Source: JADJPG01 sp964491875 | Lineage (GTDB): Bacteria > Verrucomicrobiota > Verrucomicrobiia > Limisphaerales > JADJPG01 | Length of the DNA: 64,000 nucleotides | Assembly (NCBI GenBank): GCA_964491875.1 | Contig: CAZBIC010000010.1 | Coordinates: 103,858 to 167,857, forward strand | Direction: 5' to 3' | Shown: positions 18,894 through 28,310 of the stretch, piece after piece | How positions within the stretch are numbered: the first letter of the stretch is position 1 | Layout: every line of letters begins with the position of its first letter | The notes under the pieces: generated by a model | Told to the model about the DNA's origin: nothing | Seen by the model: only the letters and a program-made list of their open reading frames with translations | The model's database searches: none | Translations under genes and position numbers: made by a program

Positions 18894-19970
18894 CTACTGG
18901 CCAAGTCTCACCACATCCGCGGCAATCGCCGACAAAGGTAAAACTTTGTTCACGCCTCCGAGTTTGATCGCCTCCGCAGGCATCCCAAAGACGACGCAAC
19001 TGGCTTCGTCCTGCGCGATGTTGAACGCTCCGGCTTCCTTCATCTCCAACATGCCGTGAGCGCCGTCGTCGCCCATGCCCGTCATGATCACACCCACGCA
19101 GTTCTTGCCGGCATAACGCGCGGCCGAACGGAACAAAACGTCGACGGATGGACGGTGACGGCTGACCAACGGTCCATCCTTGACCTCCACGAAGTAACGC
19201 GCGCCACTGCGCTTCAGCAATGTATGCTTGTTCCCGGGAGCAATGAGCGCCTGTCCGCGGATGACTGAATCGCCGTCCGCAGCTTCCTTAACCGTCACGG
19301 CACAGAGCTGATTAAGTCGTGCTGCGAAACTCGCGGTGAACTTCTCCGGCATGTGCTGCACGATCACGATGCCCGGTGAATTCGCCGGCAGCGCCTGAAG
19401 AAACTCCCGCAGCGCTTCGGTCCCGCCCGTTGAGGCGCCGACGGCGACAATCTTTTCCGTCGTTTGAATCATCGCCTGCGACGTGGACCTGGCAATCACG
19501 GCGTCCGCAGAGAGTTTTGGCTGGACGCGGACCGCCGGCGCCGGCGCGCGGCGCTCTTTCACGCGGACTTGGGCCGCTGACTTCACCACGTCGCAGATGT
19601 GAACGCAGGATTCCTGAAAGAACTGCTTCGTGCCGAGTTTCGGCTTCGTGATGATGTCCACGGCACCTTTTTCGAGTGCGGCGATGGCGGTTTCCGATCC
19701 TTTCTCCGTCAGCGTCGAGCAGATCACGACCGGAATCGGATGCTGGCTCATGATCTTCTGGAGAAACGTGATGCCGTCCATGCGCGGCATTTCCACGTCC
19801 AGCGTGATCACGTCCGGGATCTCCTCCCGGATTCGTTCGACGGCGGCGTAAGGATCACTCGCGGTCGCCATTACTTCGATGGAAGGGTCGGTCTCGAGAA
19901 TCTCTTTCAGGCTCTGGCGGACGGTGGCGGAGTCATCCACCACGAGCACCCGGATCTTGCTCTTGTTCAT
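18894..19970 (-). CDS. cheB: CheB, chemoreceptor glutamate methylesterase
   Basis: 358 residues, the standard length. The N-terminal receiver domain (about 5-125) has the phospho-acceptor Asp58 in LDVEMPRMDG and the acidic pair at residues 12-13. The C-terminal methylesterase domain (about 172-355) has the catalytic Ser180 in GASTGG, His206 in QHMPEKF and Asp302 in MTGMGDDG. Phosphorylated by CheA, it removes methyl esters from receptor glutamates and so resets adaptation. It is the last gene of the nine-gene minus-strand chemosensory operon and overlaps cheD by four bases (ATGA), which implies translational coupling. Confidence 0.96.
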   Translation of the reverse strand: MNKSKIRVLVVDDSATVRQSLKEILETDPSIEVMATASDPYAAVERIREEIPDVITLDVEMPRMDGITFLQKIMSQHPIPVVICSTLTEKGSETAIAALEKGAVDIITKPKLGTKQFFQESCVHICDVVKSAAQVRVKERRAPAPAVRVQPKLSADAVIARSTSQAMIQTTEKIVAVGASTGGTEALREFLQALPANSPGIVIVQHMPEKFTASFAARLNQLCAVTVKEAADGDSVIRGQALIAPGNKHTLLKRSGARYFVEVKDGPLVSRHRPSVDVLFRSAARYAGKNCVGVIMTGMGDDGAHGMLEMKEAGAFNIAQDEASCVVFGMPAEAIKLGGVNKVLPLSAIAADVVRLGQ

Positions 19971-20479
19971 GGCGATTTCTTTCGGGACTGGTAGCCGAGA
20001 TGTTTGTGCATCACCTCTCCGGTATCAGTATTGAATAGAATCTTTCTCCCGTTCGTGCCGCCAACGTTGGAGGCCCGGATCGAGTAGCCTGCGTGCCGGA
20101 GGATCTCGCGGGCCCGGCGAACATTCGCGCTGCCAATCCAGCGCTCGCTGGGCGATTCCTCGGCCATGCTGATGACATTGCCGCCGCCAAAGAGTTTTAC
20201 CTCCACCTGTTCAGCGGACAATCCCGCCTGCCCGAAATGACTGCACATCTCCGGAAGCACTTCACTCACGTAACGATAACGGCTCGCCTCCTCGTCCGCG
20301 GCCCCGCTGGATTTCGGGTCTGGCAACATCGCATGGCAAATCGCCGCGATGCGGGTCCGCCGGTTAAACATCGTCACGGAGACGCACGATCCAAGCACGG
20401 TGACAATCAGGTTTGGCTCCTGGCAGATGATGAGTTCGCCGGGTTTGAGGTGAACCTGCGGCAGTTCAGGAACCTTCAT
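19967..20479 (-). CDS. cheD: CheD, chemoreceptor glutamine deamidase
   Basis: 170 residues. The catalytic Cys32 sits in LGSCVSV and the His49 in ICHAMLP, the signature of CheD. The glycine-rich KLFGGGNV segment and NVGGTNGRKI near the end are also typical. CheD deamidates receptor glutamines to glutamates and can interact with CheC or CheY-P in other bacteria; no cheC is seen here. It overlaps cheR upstream and cheB downstream by four bases each. Confidence 0.95.
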   Translation of the reverse strand: MKVPELPQVHLKPGELIICQEPNLIVTVLGSCVSVTMFNRRTRIAAICHAMLPDPKSSGAADEEASRYRYVSEVLPEMCSHFGQAGLSAEQVEVKLFGGGNVISMAEESPSERWIGSANVRRAREILRHAGYSIRASNVGGTNGRKILFNTDTGEVMHKHLGYQSRKKSP

Positions 20480-21384
20480 GCGCCCTTCCGAAACACGGCG
20501 GATGCGACCGGTGTCACGGGGATGTTCAAACCCGCGAGGGATTCCGAGTGGCCGGCAAACAGATAACCACCGGGCTTCAGATTCCGGCAGAGCTTGTTGA
20601 TCACGGATTCCTGCGTGGGCTTGTCGAAATAGATCATCACGTTGCGGAAGAATATGACGTCGAACTGGTCCTTCACGTTGTAGTTCGCGTCCATGAAGTT
20701 CAGGCGGTGGAAATGAATGCGCCGACGCAGCTCCGGGACGATGCGGACGACCCGGTTCGCCGGATCTGTGCTTCGCAACAGATACCGTTGTCGAAGCGGT
20801 GTCGCAACCGGCTCGATCCGTTCTTCTTCGTAAATCCCCCGGTGGGCATGCTCAAGGACGCGGGTGGAGATGTCCGTGGCGAGCAGCACAAAGTCAAAGC
20901 CGGCGTTCTGCCGCGCGTACTCGCCCAAAACCATCGCCTGAGTGTAAGGCTCCTCGCCGGTCGAACACCCCGCGCACCACAACTTGAAACGCCACGCGCC
21001 GCCAGCCCCGTAGCGCTGGGTCAGATTCGGAATCGCGGTGCGCGTGAGATAGTCGAAGTGTTGCGGCTCGCGGAAGAAGTCCGTCTTGTTCGTCGTGACG
21101 GCGTCAATGAAGTGAACGCGCTCCTCCTCGGCATTCGGAGAATCGAAGAGGTAATCCTGATACTCGTCGAGGGAACTGAGCCCGAGATGCCGGAGGCGCC
21201 GCATCAGCCGGCTTTGGAGCATCGAAACCTTGCTATCATTCATCTTGATGCCGAGTTCGCGGGTGATGAAGTCCGCGAAACGCGCGAAGCTTTCCGCTGA
21301 AAGGTTCAACGCGTCAGCGGGCAACAGAGCGTGAATCGTTTCGCGCTCAGACGCTGGACTCGCGGCTGAAGGATGGGCAGGCAT
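20476..21384 (-). CDS. cheR: CheR, chemoreceptor glutamate methyltransferase
   Basis: 302 residues. The N-terminal four-helix domain (about 30-85) is followed by an S-adenosylmethionine-binding methyltransferase domain with the motif WCAGCSTGEEP at 136-146, NKTDFFRE at 99-106, FRNVMIYF further on and the late GGYLFAGHSES. A good Shine-Dalgarno (GGAGGT) lies six bases before the ATG. It methylates receptor glutamates. Both receptors in this operon end in EFTSY, which fits the C-terminal pentapeptide that tethers CheR in other bacteria. Confidence 0.96.
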   Translation of the reverse strand: MPAHPSAASPASERETIHALLPADALNLSAESFARFADFITRELGIKMNDSKVSMLQSRLMRRLRHLGLSSLDEYQDYLFDSPNAEEERVHFIDAVTTNKTDFFREPQHFDYLTRTAIPNLTQRYGAGGAWRFKLWCAGCSTGEEPYTQAMVLGEYARQNAGFDFVLLATDISTRVLEHAHRGIYEEERIEPVATPLRQRYLLRSTDPANRVVRIVPELRRRIHFHRLNFMDANYNVKDQFDVIFFRNVMIYFDKPTQESVINKLCRNLKPGGYLFAGHSESLAGLNIPVTPVASAVFRKGA

Positions 21385-21402
21385 GGAAACCTCCGGACGC
21401 GC

Positions 21403-23208
21403 TCAGTAGCTGGTGAATTCCTTGTCGTGCTGGTCGGAATCCCCATTGGAGTCCGACAAGTCGATGGTCTTTCCGGCTGGCGTCCGGGCCCGCGCAGGGG
21501 CTGCGGAAGATTCGTCCTTCGCGGACTTCGCCCTGGCCAGAGCTCCTGCACGCTCGGCGCGGGAGACGACGGGAATGGATCCGGATCGCCCGTTGGAATT
21601 CACCTTGAAGAAGCCGATGCTGGCCTGGAGCTGCTCCGCCTGACTGGTGAGCTCCTCAGACGTGGAAGCAAGCTCCTCAGACGCCGCGGCATTCTGCTGG
21701 ATGACCTGGTCGAGCTGTTGGATCGCTTTGTTTATCTGGCTCGCCCCCGTGCTTTGCTCGGAGCTTGCGCCGTTAATCTCCTGAACCAGGTCGGCCGTAC
21801 GGCGAATATCGGGAACCAGTCTCGCGAGGGATGCACCCGCGTCTGTGGCGATTTGCACGCCACCCATTGTAAGCCTGCTGATCTCGGCGGCCGCCGTCTG
21901 GCTGCGTTCGGCAAGTTTGCGAACTTCCGAAGCCACCACTGCGAAGCCCTTGCCATGCTCGCCCGCTCGCGCCGCCTCGACAGCGGCGTTAAGCGCGAGC
22001 AGGTCGGTCTTGCGGGCGATTTCCTCGATGATGATGATCTTCTCGGAGATCTCCTTCATCGCAGCGGCGGTCTGCAGGACTGCCTCGCCACTGGCCTTTG
22101 CGTCCGTCGCCGCTTTCGAGGCAAGCTTGTCGGTCTGCTTCGCATTGTCCGCATTCTGCTGGATGCTCGCGGTCATCTCCTCCATTGATGACGTCGTCTC
22201 TTCGGCGGAGGCGGCCTGCTCGGAGGCGCCCTGCGACAGAGTCTGGGCGGTCGCGCTCAACTCCTCGCTGCCGGAGGCCACGTTGCTCACGGCCTGGCTG
22301 ACTTCGCCCACCACGCTGCGCAGGTTCTCCAGCATCTTGCCGAGCGCCTTGCCGAGCGCATCGCGCTCGGACTGCACATGGACCTGGACCGTGAGATCAC
22401 CCTGGCTGATGGTCTCGGCTACTGAAGCACTGGCGCGGAGATTTTCGGTCATTCGGTTGAACGCTTCGCACAACTCCCCGACCTCGTCCTTACGCTGGTA
22501 ATCCAGCCGCTTGTTAAAGTCGCCCGCGGCAATGTCGTTGGCGAGATTCACCGCGGAACGCATCGGGACGGTGATGGAGCGGGTGATCAGCAGGCACGCG
22601 ATGACACCAAACAAAATCCCACCCAGCAGAATGCTCACGATCGTGAGCCGCGAACGCTGATAGCGGGTGGTCGCCGCCTGATATTCCTCATTGGCGACGC
22701 GGAGTTGCAAATCCACCAGTTCGCCAATCTTGGCCGTCAAGGGATCGATCACATCGTAAAGCGGACCATCGAACGCGTTGAGCTCGCCCGCCACTTTTCC
22801 CCGCTTCTGCGCGAGGAATGCCACGACTTCGGCCACGCGCGGCTCGGCCCTGGCCAGGAGCTTCTTGGTATCGTCGGCGAGACGAGACTCCTCCTCCGTG
22901 AGCTTCGTGGCAACATACGCCTTCCAGTCGGCGTTGGATTTCTCCACCGCCTCGTTGATCGAAGCCAGCACCTGTTCGCCGGTGAGCGAACCGGCATTGC
23001 CCTTGTTCAAGGCGTCGATGACGTACACCGCGTAGTTGTCTGATATCGCCTTCAGCTGCTTCAAAGGAACGACCCGATCATTGTAGACCGTCTGCAGTCC
23101 TTCCTCGGTTCTGGCGAGACCGATCAGGCTGAGGATGCCGATCACGGTGGTCAGGAGGAACGTTCCAGCGAAGGCGAGGCCGATGCGTTTGCCGATGGTG
23201 AGTTTCAT
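21403..23208 (-). CDS. Methyl-accepting chemotaxis protein, 601 residues
   Basis: Domain order: first membrane helix about 9-31, a periplasmic four-helix-bundle sensor region about 32-188, second membrane helix about 190-212, HAMP domain about 213-265, then a long cytoplasmic coiled-coil signalling domain. The conserved hairpin tip contains EEIARKTDLLALNAAVEAARAGEHGKG in pieces at about 400-430. The C-terminus is a flexible charged linker ending in EFTSY, which matches x-[FYW]-x-x-[FYW], the CheR-tether pentapeptide rule. The signalling domain is nearly identical to that of the 685-residue receptor two genes upstream, so the two are probably a duplication with diverged sensor domains. The ligand is unknown. 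Confidence 0.93.
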   Translation of the reverse strand: MKLTIGKRIGLAFAGTFLLTTVIGILSLIGLARTEEGLQTVYNDRVVPLKQLKAISDNYAVYVIDALNKGNAGSLTGEQVLASINEAVEKSNADWKAYVATKLTEEESRLADDTKKLLARAEPRVAEVVAFLAQKRGKVAGELNAFDGPLYDVIDPLTAKIGELVDLQLRVANEEYQAATTRYQRSRLTIVSILLGGILFGVIACLLITRSITVPMRSAVNLANDIAAGDFNKRLDYQRKDEVGELCEAFNRMTENLRASASVAETISQGDLTVQVHVQSERDALGKALGKMLENLRSVVGEVSQAVSNVASGSEELSATAQTLSQGASEQAASAEETTSSMEEMTASIQQNADNAKQTDKLASKAATDAKASGEAVLQTAAAMKEISEKIIIIEEIARKTDLLALNAAVEAARAGEHGKGFAVVASEVRKLAERSQTAAAEISRLTMGGVQIATDAGASLARLVPDIRRTADLVQEINGASSEQSTGASQINKAIQQLDQVIQQNAAASEELASTSEELTSQAEQLQASIGFFKVNSNGRSGSIPVVSRAERAGALARAKSAKDESSAAPARARTPAGKTIDLSDSNGDSDQHDKEFTSY

Positions 23209-23228
23209 AAACCAGGGATTGATGGAGT

Positions 23229-23756
23229 TCAGTGGCTGACTTCCGTTACGTCAGCGGGGCTTTGCAGCAGGGCAAGTTCGTTGGTGGAGAAGACAGCTTT
23301 GATATCAAGCAGGATGATGAACTGCTCGCCCCGCCGGCCCATGCCTTGAATCAGTTCCGAGCGCCAGCGCATGGCGATGCGCGGCGGCGGATTAATCTGC
23401 GAAGGTTCAAGTTCGATCACCTCGTGAACGCTGTCCGCGATGCCGCCGACCACGGTAGGTTCACCATCGAGATCGAGTTCCATAACCACGATTCGGCTGT
23501 TGACGGAGTCGGCCGCCGGGGACAGGCCGAACTTGAGCCGAAGGTCCACCACGGGAATCGCCTTGCCGCGGACATTCACGACACCGCGCATGTAGTCCGG
23601 TGCCGTGGGCACCCGGGTGATTTGCGACAGCTCCAGCACCTCGCGCACCTGGGCGACGTTAATGGCGAAGAGCTCGTCGCCCAGCTTGAAGGTGATGTAT
23701 TGCGCCGTCTCGGTGATGCCAGACGTTTGAGCGTGAGATGTTGAGGTGGGATTCAT
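23229..23756 (-). CDS. cheW: CheW, receptor-kinase coupling protein
   Basis: 175 residues, one CheW domain (about 15-160). It has the typical start QYITFKLGDELFAINVAQVREVLE, here split around residue 20, then MRGVVNVRGKAIPVVDLRLKFGL and a late IQGMGRRGEQFIILLDI. It links the receptor tips to CheA. It sits between the two MCP genes, a few bases from each. Confidence 0.95.
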   Translation of the reverse strand: MNPTSTSHAQTSGITETAQYITFKLGDELFAINVAQVREVLELSQITRVPTAPDYMRGVVNVRGKAIPVVDLRLKFGLSPAADSVNSRIVVMELDLDGEPTVVGGIADSVHEVIELEPSQINPPPRIAMRWRSELIQGMGRRGEQFIILLDIKAVFSTNELALLQSPADVTEVSH

Positions 23757-23765
23757 GATCGTGGA

Positions 23766-25823
23766 TCAGTAGCTGGTGAATTCCTTGTCTTGCTGGTCGG
23801 CGGTTCCGGTGGCATCCGCCAGATCGATCATTTTCCCGGCCGGCTTGCCCCCGCGCAATCCGGGTTCCGCCGCAGCGGGAGTAGCGCCCCGTGTCTTTGC
23901 TGACGGCGACGACGAACGGGAACGGGCTGGAACCGCGGGTGAACGGGACGAGCTGTCCACTTTGAAGAAGCTCACGCTCGCTTGAAGCTGCTCGGCCTGG
24001 CTGGAAAGCTCTTCGGCCGTGGATGCCAGCTCCTCGGACGCCGCGGCGTTCTGCTGGATCACTTGATCCAGCTGTTGAATCGCCTTGTTCACCTGCGCCG
24101 CTCCGGTGCTCTGTTCCGCGCTGGCGGCGTTGATCTCCTGGATCAACTCCGCCGTCTTGCGAATGTCCGGCACCAGCTTGGTTAACATCGTGCCGGCACC
24201 TTCGGCGACCTTCACACCTTCGAACGTAAGCTTGCTAATCTCGGCGGCAGCGGTCTGTGAACGTTCGGCGAGCTTGCGGACTTCCGAGGCCACCACCGCG
24301 AAACCCTTGCCGTGTTCACCAGCGCGTGCGGCTTCGACGGCGGCGTTCAGCGCAAGCAAATCCGTCTTGCGGGCGATTTCTTCAATGATGCTGATCTTCT
24401 CGGCGATCTCCTTCATGGACTGCACGGTCTTGCCCACGGCTTCGCCGCCGACGTGCGTGTCCGTGGCAGCCTTCGACGCAATCTTATCAGTTTGCTTCGC
24501 GTTGTCGGCATTCTGCTGGATGCTCGACGTCATTTCCTCCATCGAAGCGGTGGTTTCTTCGGCCGAGGCTGATTGTTCACTTGCTCCCTGCGAAAGTTGT
24601 TGAGCAGTTGCACTCATCTCCGCGCTGCCGGAGGCCACGTTATTGGCGGCTTCCGTAATGTCCGCAACGACACCACGGAGGTTGACCACCATCTGGTTGA
24701 TGGATTCGACCATCTGTCCGACTTCATCTCCGGACTTTGACTCCAGCTTGGCAGTCAGGTCGCCACCCGACGTCTTGCGCACCAACTCAATGGCCTGAAG
24801 CAGCGGGCCAGTGATCATTCGCGTGATAATGATGGCCACTGCGACCCCAATCAATAACGCGAGGATTACGCTGCCCAGAGTAAGTCTTGATGAGGCGGTC
24901 AGACTGGTAGTGGCTTCATTCGCAACCTGGGTAGCCCCACTTTGAGCAGCCTCGGCGATCTCCGATGAAAGCGTCTTCAGATCGGCAGCGGCTTTGCCGC
25001 GACGTTGACCAATCTCCGCGGATCGGGCCATGCTTTTTATCAAGCCAGACAACGCCGCTTCGTATGACTTAAAGTCCTTCCTGGTCTCGTCCAGTTCCTT
25101 GACGTCCTCAGCCTTTTTCAGGAGTGGCGCAAGAGACGCCAGGTCCTCGTCAATTTTTCGATAGCTGCCCAGCGCCTCCTCCAGGATTTGAGCATTGCGC
25201 TCCGCTTGAGCGCGGAAGTTGGCGATTCGAGTTTGGTTCAAAAGACCACGGACACGGTTGAGGGTGACGATTTTTGTCTTTCGCTCGGTTAGCGCCTCAG
25301 CCTTCGCCGAGCTTGCGATCTCCTGATCAAGCGAGGCGTACTGATTGCCGAGGACTCGGTCCAACCCCTCAGTCGCTGCCAGAGCCAGCGTCAGGGCCGT
25401 CTTGCGCAGGTCATCCAATTCGGCATCGGTCTTTTCCGTCTCCGAGATCGCCTGAGTGTAGGCGGAATAGAGAGCCGGAGCCGCTTTGACCTGTTCTTTG
25501 AGTTTAACGAGACGCGTACTCTTGGCGGCGAGTTCTTCGGCTTCCTTGATGCACTTCTCCACATCCGCGAGGTACTTCTGGCACTGATCGAGGTAGGACC
25601 TGTCGCCGGTCAGCCCGTAACTGCGCGCGTTTAAGTTCGCGATGGCCATGCTCTCCTGAAGGCGCTCTGCAATATCCAGTTCGGGCACATAATCCTCTGA
25701 TAGATATCGCGAGCCGGTAACAGCCTCATTCATCTTGAGAATTGAGTAGGTGCCGGTGGCTCCAAGAATGGCTAGAACAACGGCGAAGCCAGCGCCGATC
25801 TTTTTTCCAATGGTCAGTTTCAT
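23766..25823 (-). CDS. Methyl-accepting chemotaxis protein, 685 residues
   Basis: The first membrane helix is about 9-27 and a long helical periplasmic sensor region covers about 28-315, larger than in the other receptor. The second membrane helix is about 318-340, followed by HAMP and a signalling domain with EEIARKTDLLALNAAVEAAR near residue 485-505. The tail is rich in Ser/Pro/Arg and ends in the same EFTSY pentapeptide, preceded by the same DQxDK, as the 601-residue receptor. The extra periplasmic length suggests a different ligand or an additional helical-bundle input module. Confidence 0.93.
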   Translation of the reverse strand: MKLTIGKKIGAGFAVVLAILGATGTYSILKMNEAVTGSRYLSEDYVPELDIAERLQESMAIANLNARSYGLTGDRSYLDQCQKYLADVEKCIKEAEELAAKSTRLVKLKEQVKAAPALYSAYTQAISETEKTDAELDDLRKTALTLALAATEGLDRVLGNQYASLDQEIASSAKAEALTERKTKIVTLNRVRGLLNQTRIANFRAQAERNAQILEEALGSYRKIDEDLASLAPLLKKAEDVKELDETRKDFKSYEAALSGLIKSMARSAEIGQRRGKAAADLKTLSSEIAEAAQSGATQVANEATTSLTASSRLTLGSVILALLIGVAVAIIITRMITGPLLQAIELVRKTSGGDLTAKLESKSGDEVGQMVESINQMVVNLRGVVADITEAANNVASGSAEMSATAQQLSQGASEQSASAEETTASMEEMTSSIQQNADNAKQTDKIASKAATDTHVGGEAVGKTVQSMKEIAEKISIIEEIARKTDLLALNAAVEAARAGEHGKGFAVVASEVRKLAERSQTAAAEISKLTFEGVKVAEGAGTMLTKLVPDIRKTAELIQEINAASAEQSTGAAQVNKAIQQLDQVIQQNAAASEELASTAEELSSQAEQLQASVSFFKVDSSSRSPAVPARSRSSSPSAKTRGATPAAAEPGLRGGKPAGKMIDLADATGTADQQDKEFTSY

Positions 25824-25857
25824 AAATATGTCGGGAATAATGGAGGAGAAAGGTGAA

Positions 25858-27918
25858 TCAAAAGCTGCTCTGCTCCGGCTGTTGCAGGTGCTGGGTTCCC
25901 CCGCGGCGAATCAGCCCGCCCAAGTCCAGAATGAGCGCCACCCGCCCATCCCCCATGATGGTGGCGCCGGAGAAGGCTTCGATGTTCTTGTAGAAGCGGC
26001 CGAGCGATTGAATCACCGTCTGGTGACTGCCGAGAACGCGATCGACCACCAAGCCGACGCGTTGGTCTTCGTGGCGGACGATGACAACTTTCTCGAGATC
26101 AAGCTCCGCCTCGCGCACCTCGAAGGATTCCCGAAGTCGCAGATAAGGGATGAGTTCGCCCCGGACGGCGACAACGTTGCGTCCGTTGTTCCGGCTGCGT
26201 TCCAGCCGTTGAAGCTCGACGTTCTCCGTGACGACCGACATCGGGATGATGAACTGATCGCCACCAATCTCGACAAGCAGGCCGTCGATAATCGCGAGAG
26301 TCAGAGGCAGGGTCAGGGCGATCGTGGTGCCCTTCCCGACTTCGCTGCTGATGGAAACCGAGCCTCGCAGGGCGTCGATCTGCCGTTTCACGACATCCAT
26401 GCCGACGCCGCGGCCCGAGATGTTGGTGATCTGTTTCGCGGTGGAGAAGCCAGGGAGGAAGATGAGATTGAACATCTCCTTCTCGCTGAGATTGGCTTCG
26501 GCCGGTATAAGCCCCTTCTCGACGGCTTTGGCGCGAAGCACGGCGGTGTCGAGGCCCTTACCATCGTCGGTAATCGTCACCACCACATTCGAACCGGTGT
26601 GAGCAGCGGCGAGACGGATGGTGCCACGGCGCGGCTTGCCGAGCGACTCGCGTCGTTCCGCGGGCTCAACGCCGTGGTCGAGGCTGTTGCGGATCAAATG
26701 GACGAGCGGATCGCCAAGCTGGTCGAGCACCGTCTTGTCGAGTTCGGTGTCAGCGCCTTCGGTGACGAGATCGATCTCCTTGCCGAGTTCGCCGGAGAGA
26801 TCGTGAACAAGTCGTTTGAATCGGCTGAACGTCGAGCCGATCGGCATCATGCGAATTCCGAGTACATTGTCGCGCAATTCGGAGACGAGACGCTCGATCT
26901 CCTCAACTGGAACCGCCAGATCCGACGAATCGAATCGGGACGCGGCCTGGGTGAGTCGAGATTGGTTCATCACCAGTTCCCCCACGAGATTGACCAGACG
27001 ATCGAGCTTCTCGGACGGCACCCGGACGGTGGTGTCCTTTGCCGTCGGTTTTCGCGGAGCTGATGACGTTGAATCGTTCTTCGAGGCTGCCGGCGGAGCC
27101 TTGGCGGCGGGCGAGGATGGCTTCTCCGGACCGCTTGAACTGGTCGCAGACACCGGATCGGCAACGGGTGTCAGGCGGGTTGGCGAAGCGTCCCCTACTG
27201 ACTCGATCTGAATCTTGCTGCCGTCCTCGACGAATATGAAAACGTCCTTGATCGCATTCCGACCTTGCTCGGTGGTCAACGTAATCTCCCAGCTGAGATA
27301 GCATTGGTCCGGCTGGAGCTCGCCAAGCTCGGGGACCGCCGAGGCGTCCGCGAGAACGGAACAGTCACCCAGTGCGCGCAGTTCGTTCAGGAGCGATGCC
27401 GGATTTGTTCCACAAACCATCACTCCAGGATCAGGCCGGAAGTGGATCTTGAACGTCTGTCGAACCAGCGTCGTTGATGGGTTCGAGGAGGCCGGCGACG
27501 AGTCGGGAGGAGATCCGTGCGCCCTTGAGACCGATCCCCCCGAACAGAGCGCGGTGATGGACGCGACAAGCTCTTCGCTCCCTTCGGCATTGCCCGACAC
27601 CTCTCCCTGGCCCACCTCCAGCAAGACCTTGATGCGATCCTTGGCGGCAAGCACGAGATCGAGCAGCTCTTGCGACAGCGCCAACTGCCCCGCGCGCACA
27701 CGATCCAGCGCCGTCTCCACATGGTGCGTAAACGCGGCAACCGCATCGAAGCCGAACATCGATCCGGAACCCTTGATCGTGTGAAACGCCCTGAACAGCC
27801 GGTTCACCCCCTCGGAGTCCGGCGCGTTCGGATCCACCTCGAGCGCGATCTCCTCAATCTGCGCAAGCAAATCGTCAGCCTCGAGAAGGAAGGTGGCGAC
27901 AGGATTGGGCTGCGACAT
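25858..27918 (-). CDS. cheA: CheA, chemotaxis histidine kinase
   Basis: 686 residues. The N-terminal HPt domain carries the phosphorylated His46 in FHTIKGSGSMF. A second small alpha/beta domain (about 160-255) with GTNPASLLNELRALG and CYLSWEI probably binds a response regulator. After an Ala/Pro/Ser linker come the dimerisation helices (VRVPSEKLDRLVNLVGELV), the ATPase domain with HLIRNSLDHGVE, DDGKGLD and GRGVGMD, and a C-terminal CheW-like domain. It phosphorylates CheY and CheB. AAGGAT lies just before the ATG as a ribosome binding site. All expected catalytic motifs are present. Confidence 0.96.
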   Translation of the reverse strand: MSQPNPVATFLLEADDLLAQIEEIALEVDPNAPDSEGVNRLFRAFHTIKGSGSMFGFDAVAAFTHHVETALDRVRAGQLALSQELLDLVLAAKDRIKVLLEVGQGEVSGNAEGSEELVASITALCSGGSVSRAHGSPPDSSPASSNPSTTLVRQTFKIHFRPDPGVMVCGTNPASLLNELRALGDCSVLADASAVPELGELQPDQCYLSWEITLTTEQGRNAIKDVFIFVEDGSKIQIESVGDASPTRLTPVADPVSATSSSGPEKPSSPAAKAPPAASKNDSTSSAPRKPTAKDTTVRVPSEKLDRLVNLVGELVMNQSRLTQAASRFDSSDLAVPVEEIERLVSELRDNVLGIRMMPIGSTFSRFKRLVHDLSGELGKEIDLVTEGADTELDKTVLDQLGDPLVHLIRNSLDHGVEPAERRESLGKPRRGTIRLAAAHTGSNVVVTITDDGKGLDTAVLRAKAVEKGLIPAEANLSEKEMFNLIFLPGFSTAKQITNISGRGVGMDVVKRQIDALRGSVSISSEVGKGTTIALTLPLTLAIIDGLLVEIGGDQFIIPMSVVTENVELQRLERSRNNGRNVVAVRGELIPYLRLRESFEVREAELDLEKVVIVRHEDQRVGLVVDRVLGSHQTVIQSLGRFYKNIEAFSGATIMGDGRVALILDLGGLIRRGGTQHLQQPEQSSF

Positions 27919-27932
27919 GGTTGATCCTTTAA

Positions 27933-28298
27933 TCAGGGCAGAAACTTCTTCGCCACGGCAACCAGTTGCTCGGCGCGGAACGGTTTAACAATCCAACCAC
28001 TGGCACCGGCGGACCTGCCCGCCTGCTTCTTTTCATCCTGCGATTCCGTGGTGAGCATGATGATGGGTACATACTTGTATTGAGGCAGCGCGCGGACCTG
28101 GCGGATGAGCTCAATGCCGTCGATGTTCGGCATGTTCAAATCGGTGATGAGCATGTTGACCGGCGCGCCGGTTAACTTCGCAAGCGCGTCCTGACCATCA
28201 ACTGCCTCCACAACGTCGAAGCCGACGTTGCGCAACGTGAAGGCGATCATTTGCCGCATGCTCGGCGAGTCGTCGGCGGTCATGATGGTTTTGCTCAT
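27933..28298 (-). CDS. cheY: CheY-type response regulator
   Basis: 121 residues, a single receiver domain with no output domain. Asp9 and Asp10 form the acidic pocket, Asp53 in TDLNMPNIDG is the phospho-acceptor, the Thr of MLTTES and the Lys of VKPF complete the active site. It lies directly upstream of cheA (14-base gap) and is the probable diffusible output of this pathway. No flagellar or twitching-motility gene occurs in the window, so the target machine is unknown. Confidence 0.95.
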   Translation of the reverse strand: MSKTIMTADDSPSMRQMIAFTLRNVGFDVVEAVDGQDALAKLTGAPVNMLITDLNMPNIDGIELIRQVRALPQYKYVPIIMLTTESQDEKKQAGRSAGASGWIVKPFRAEQLVAVAKKFLP

Positions 28299-28310
28299 GA
28301 GAAGTTTGCG

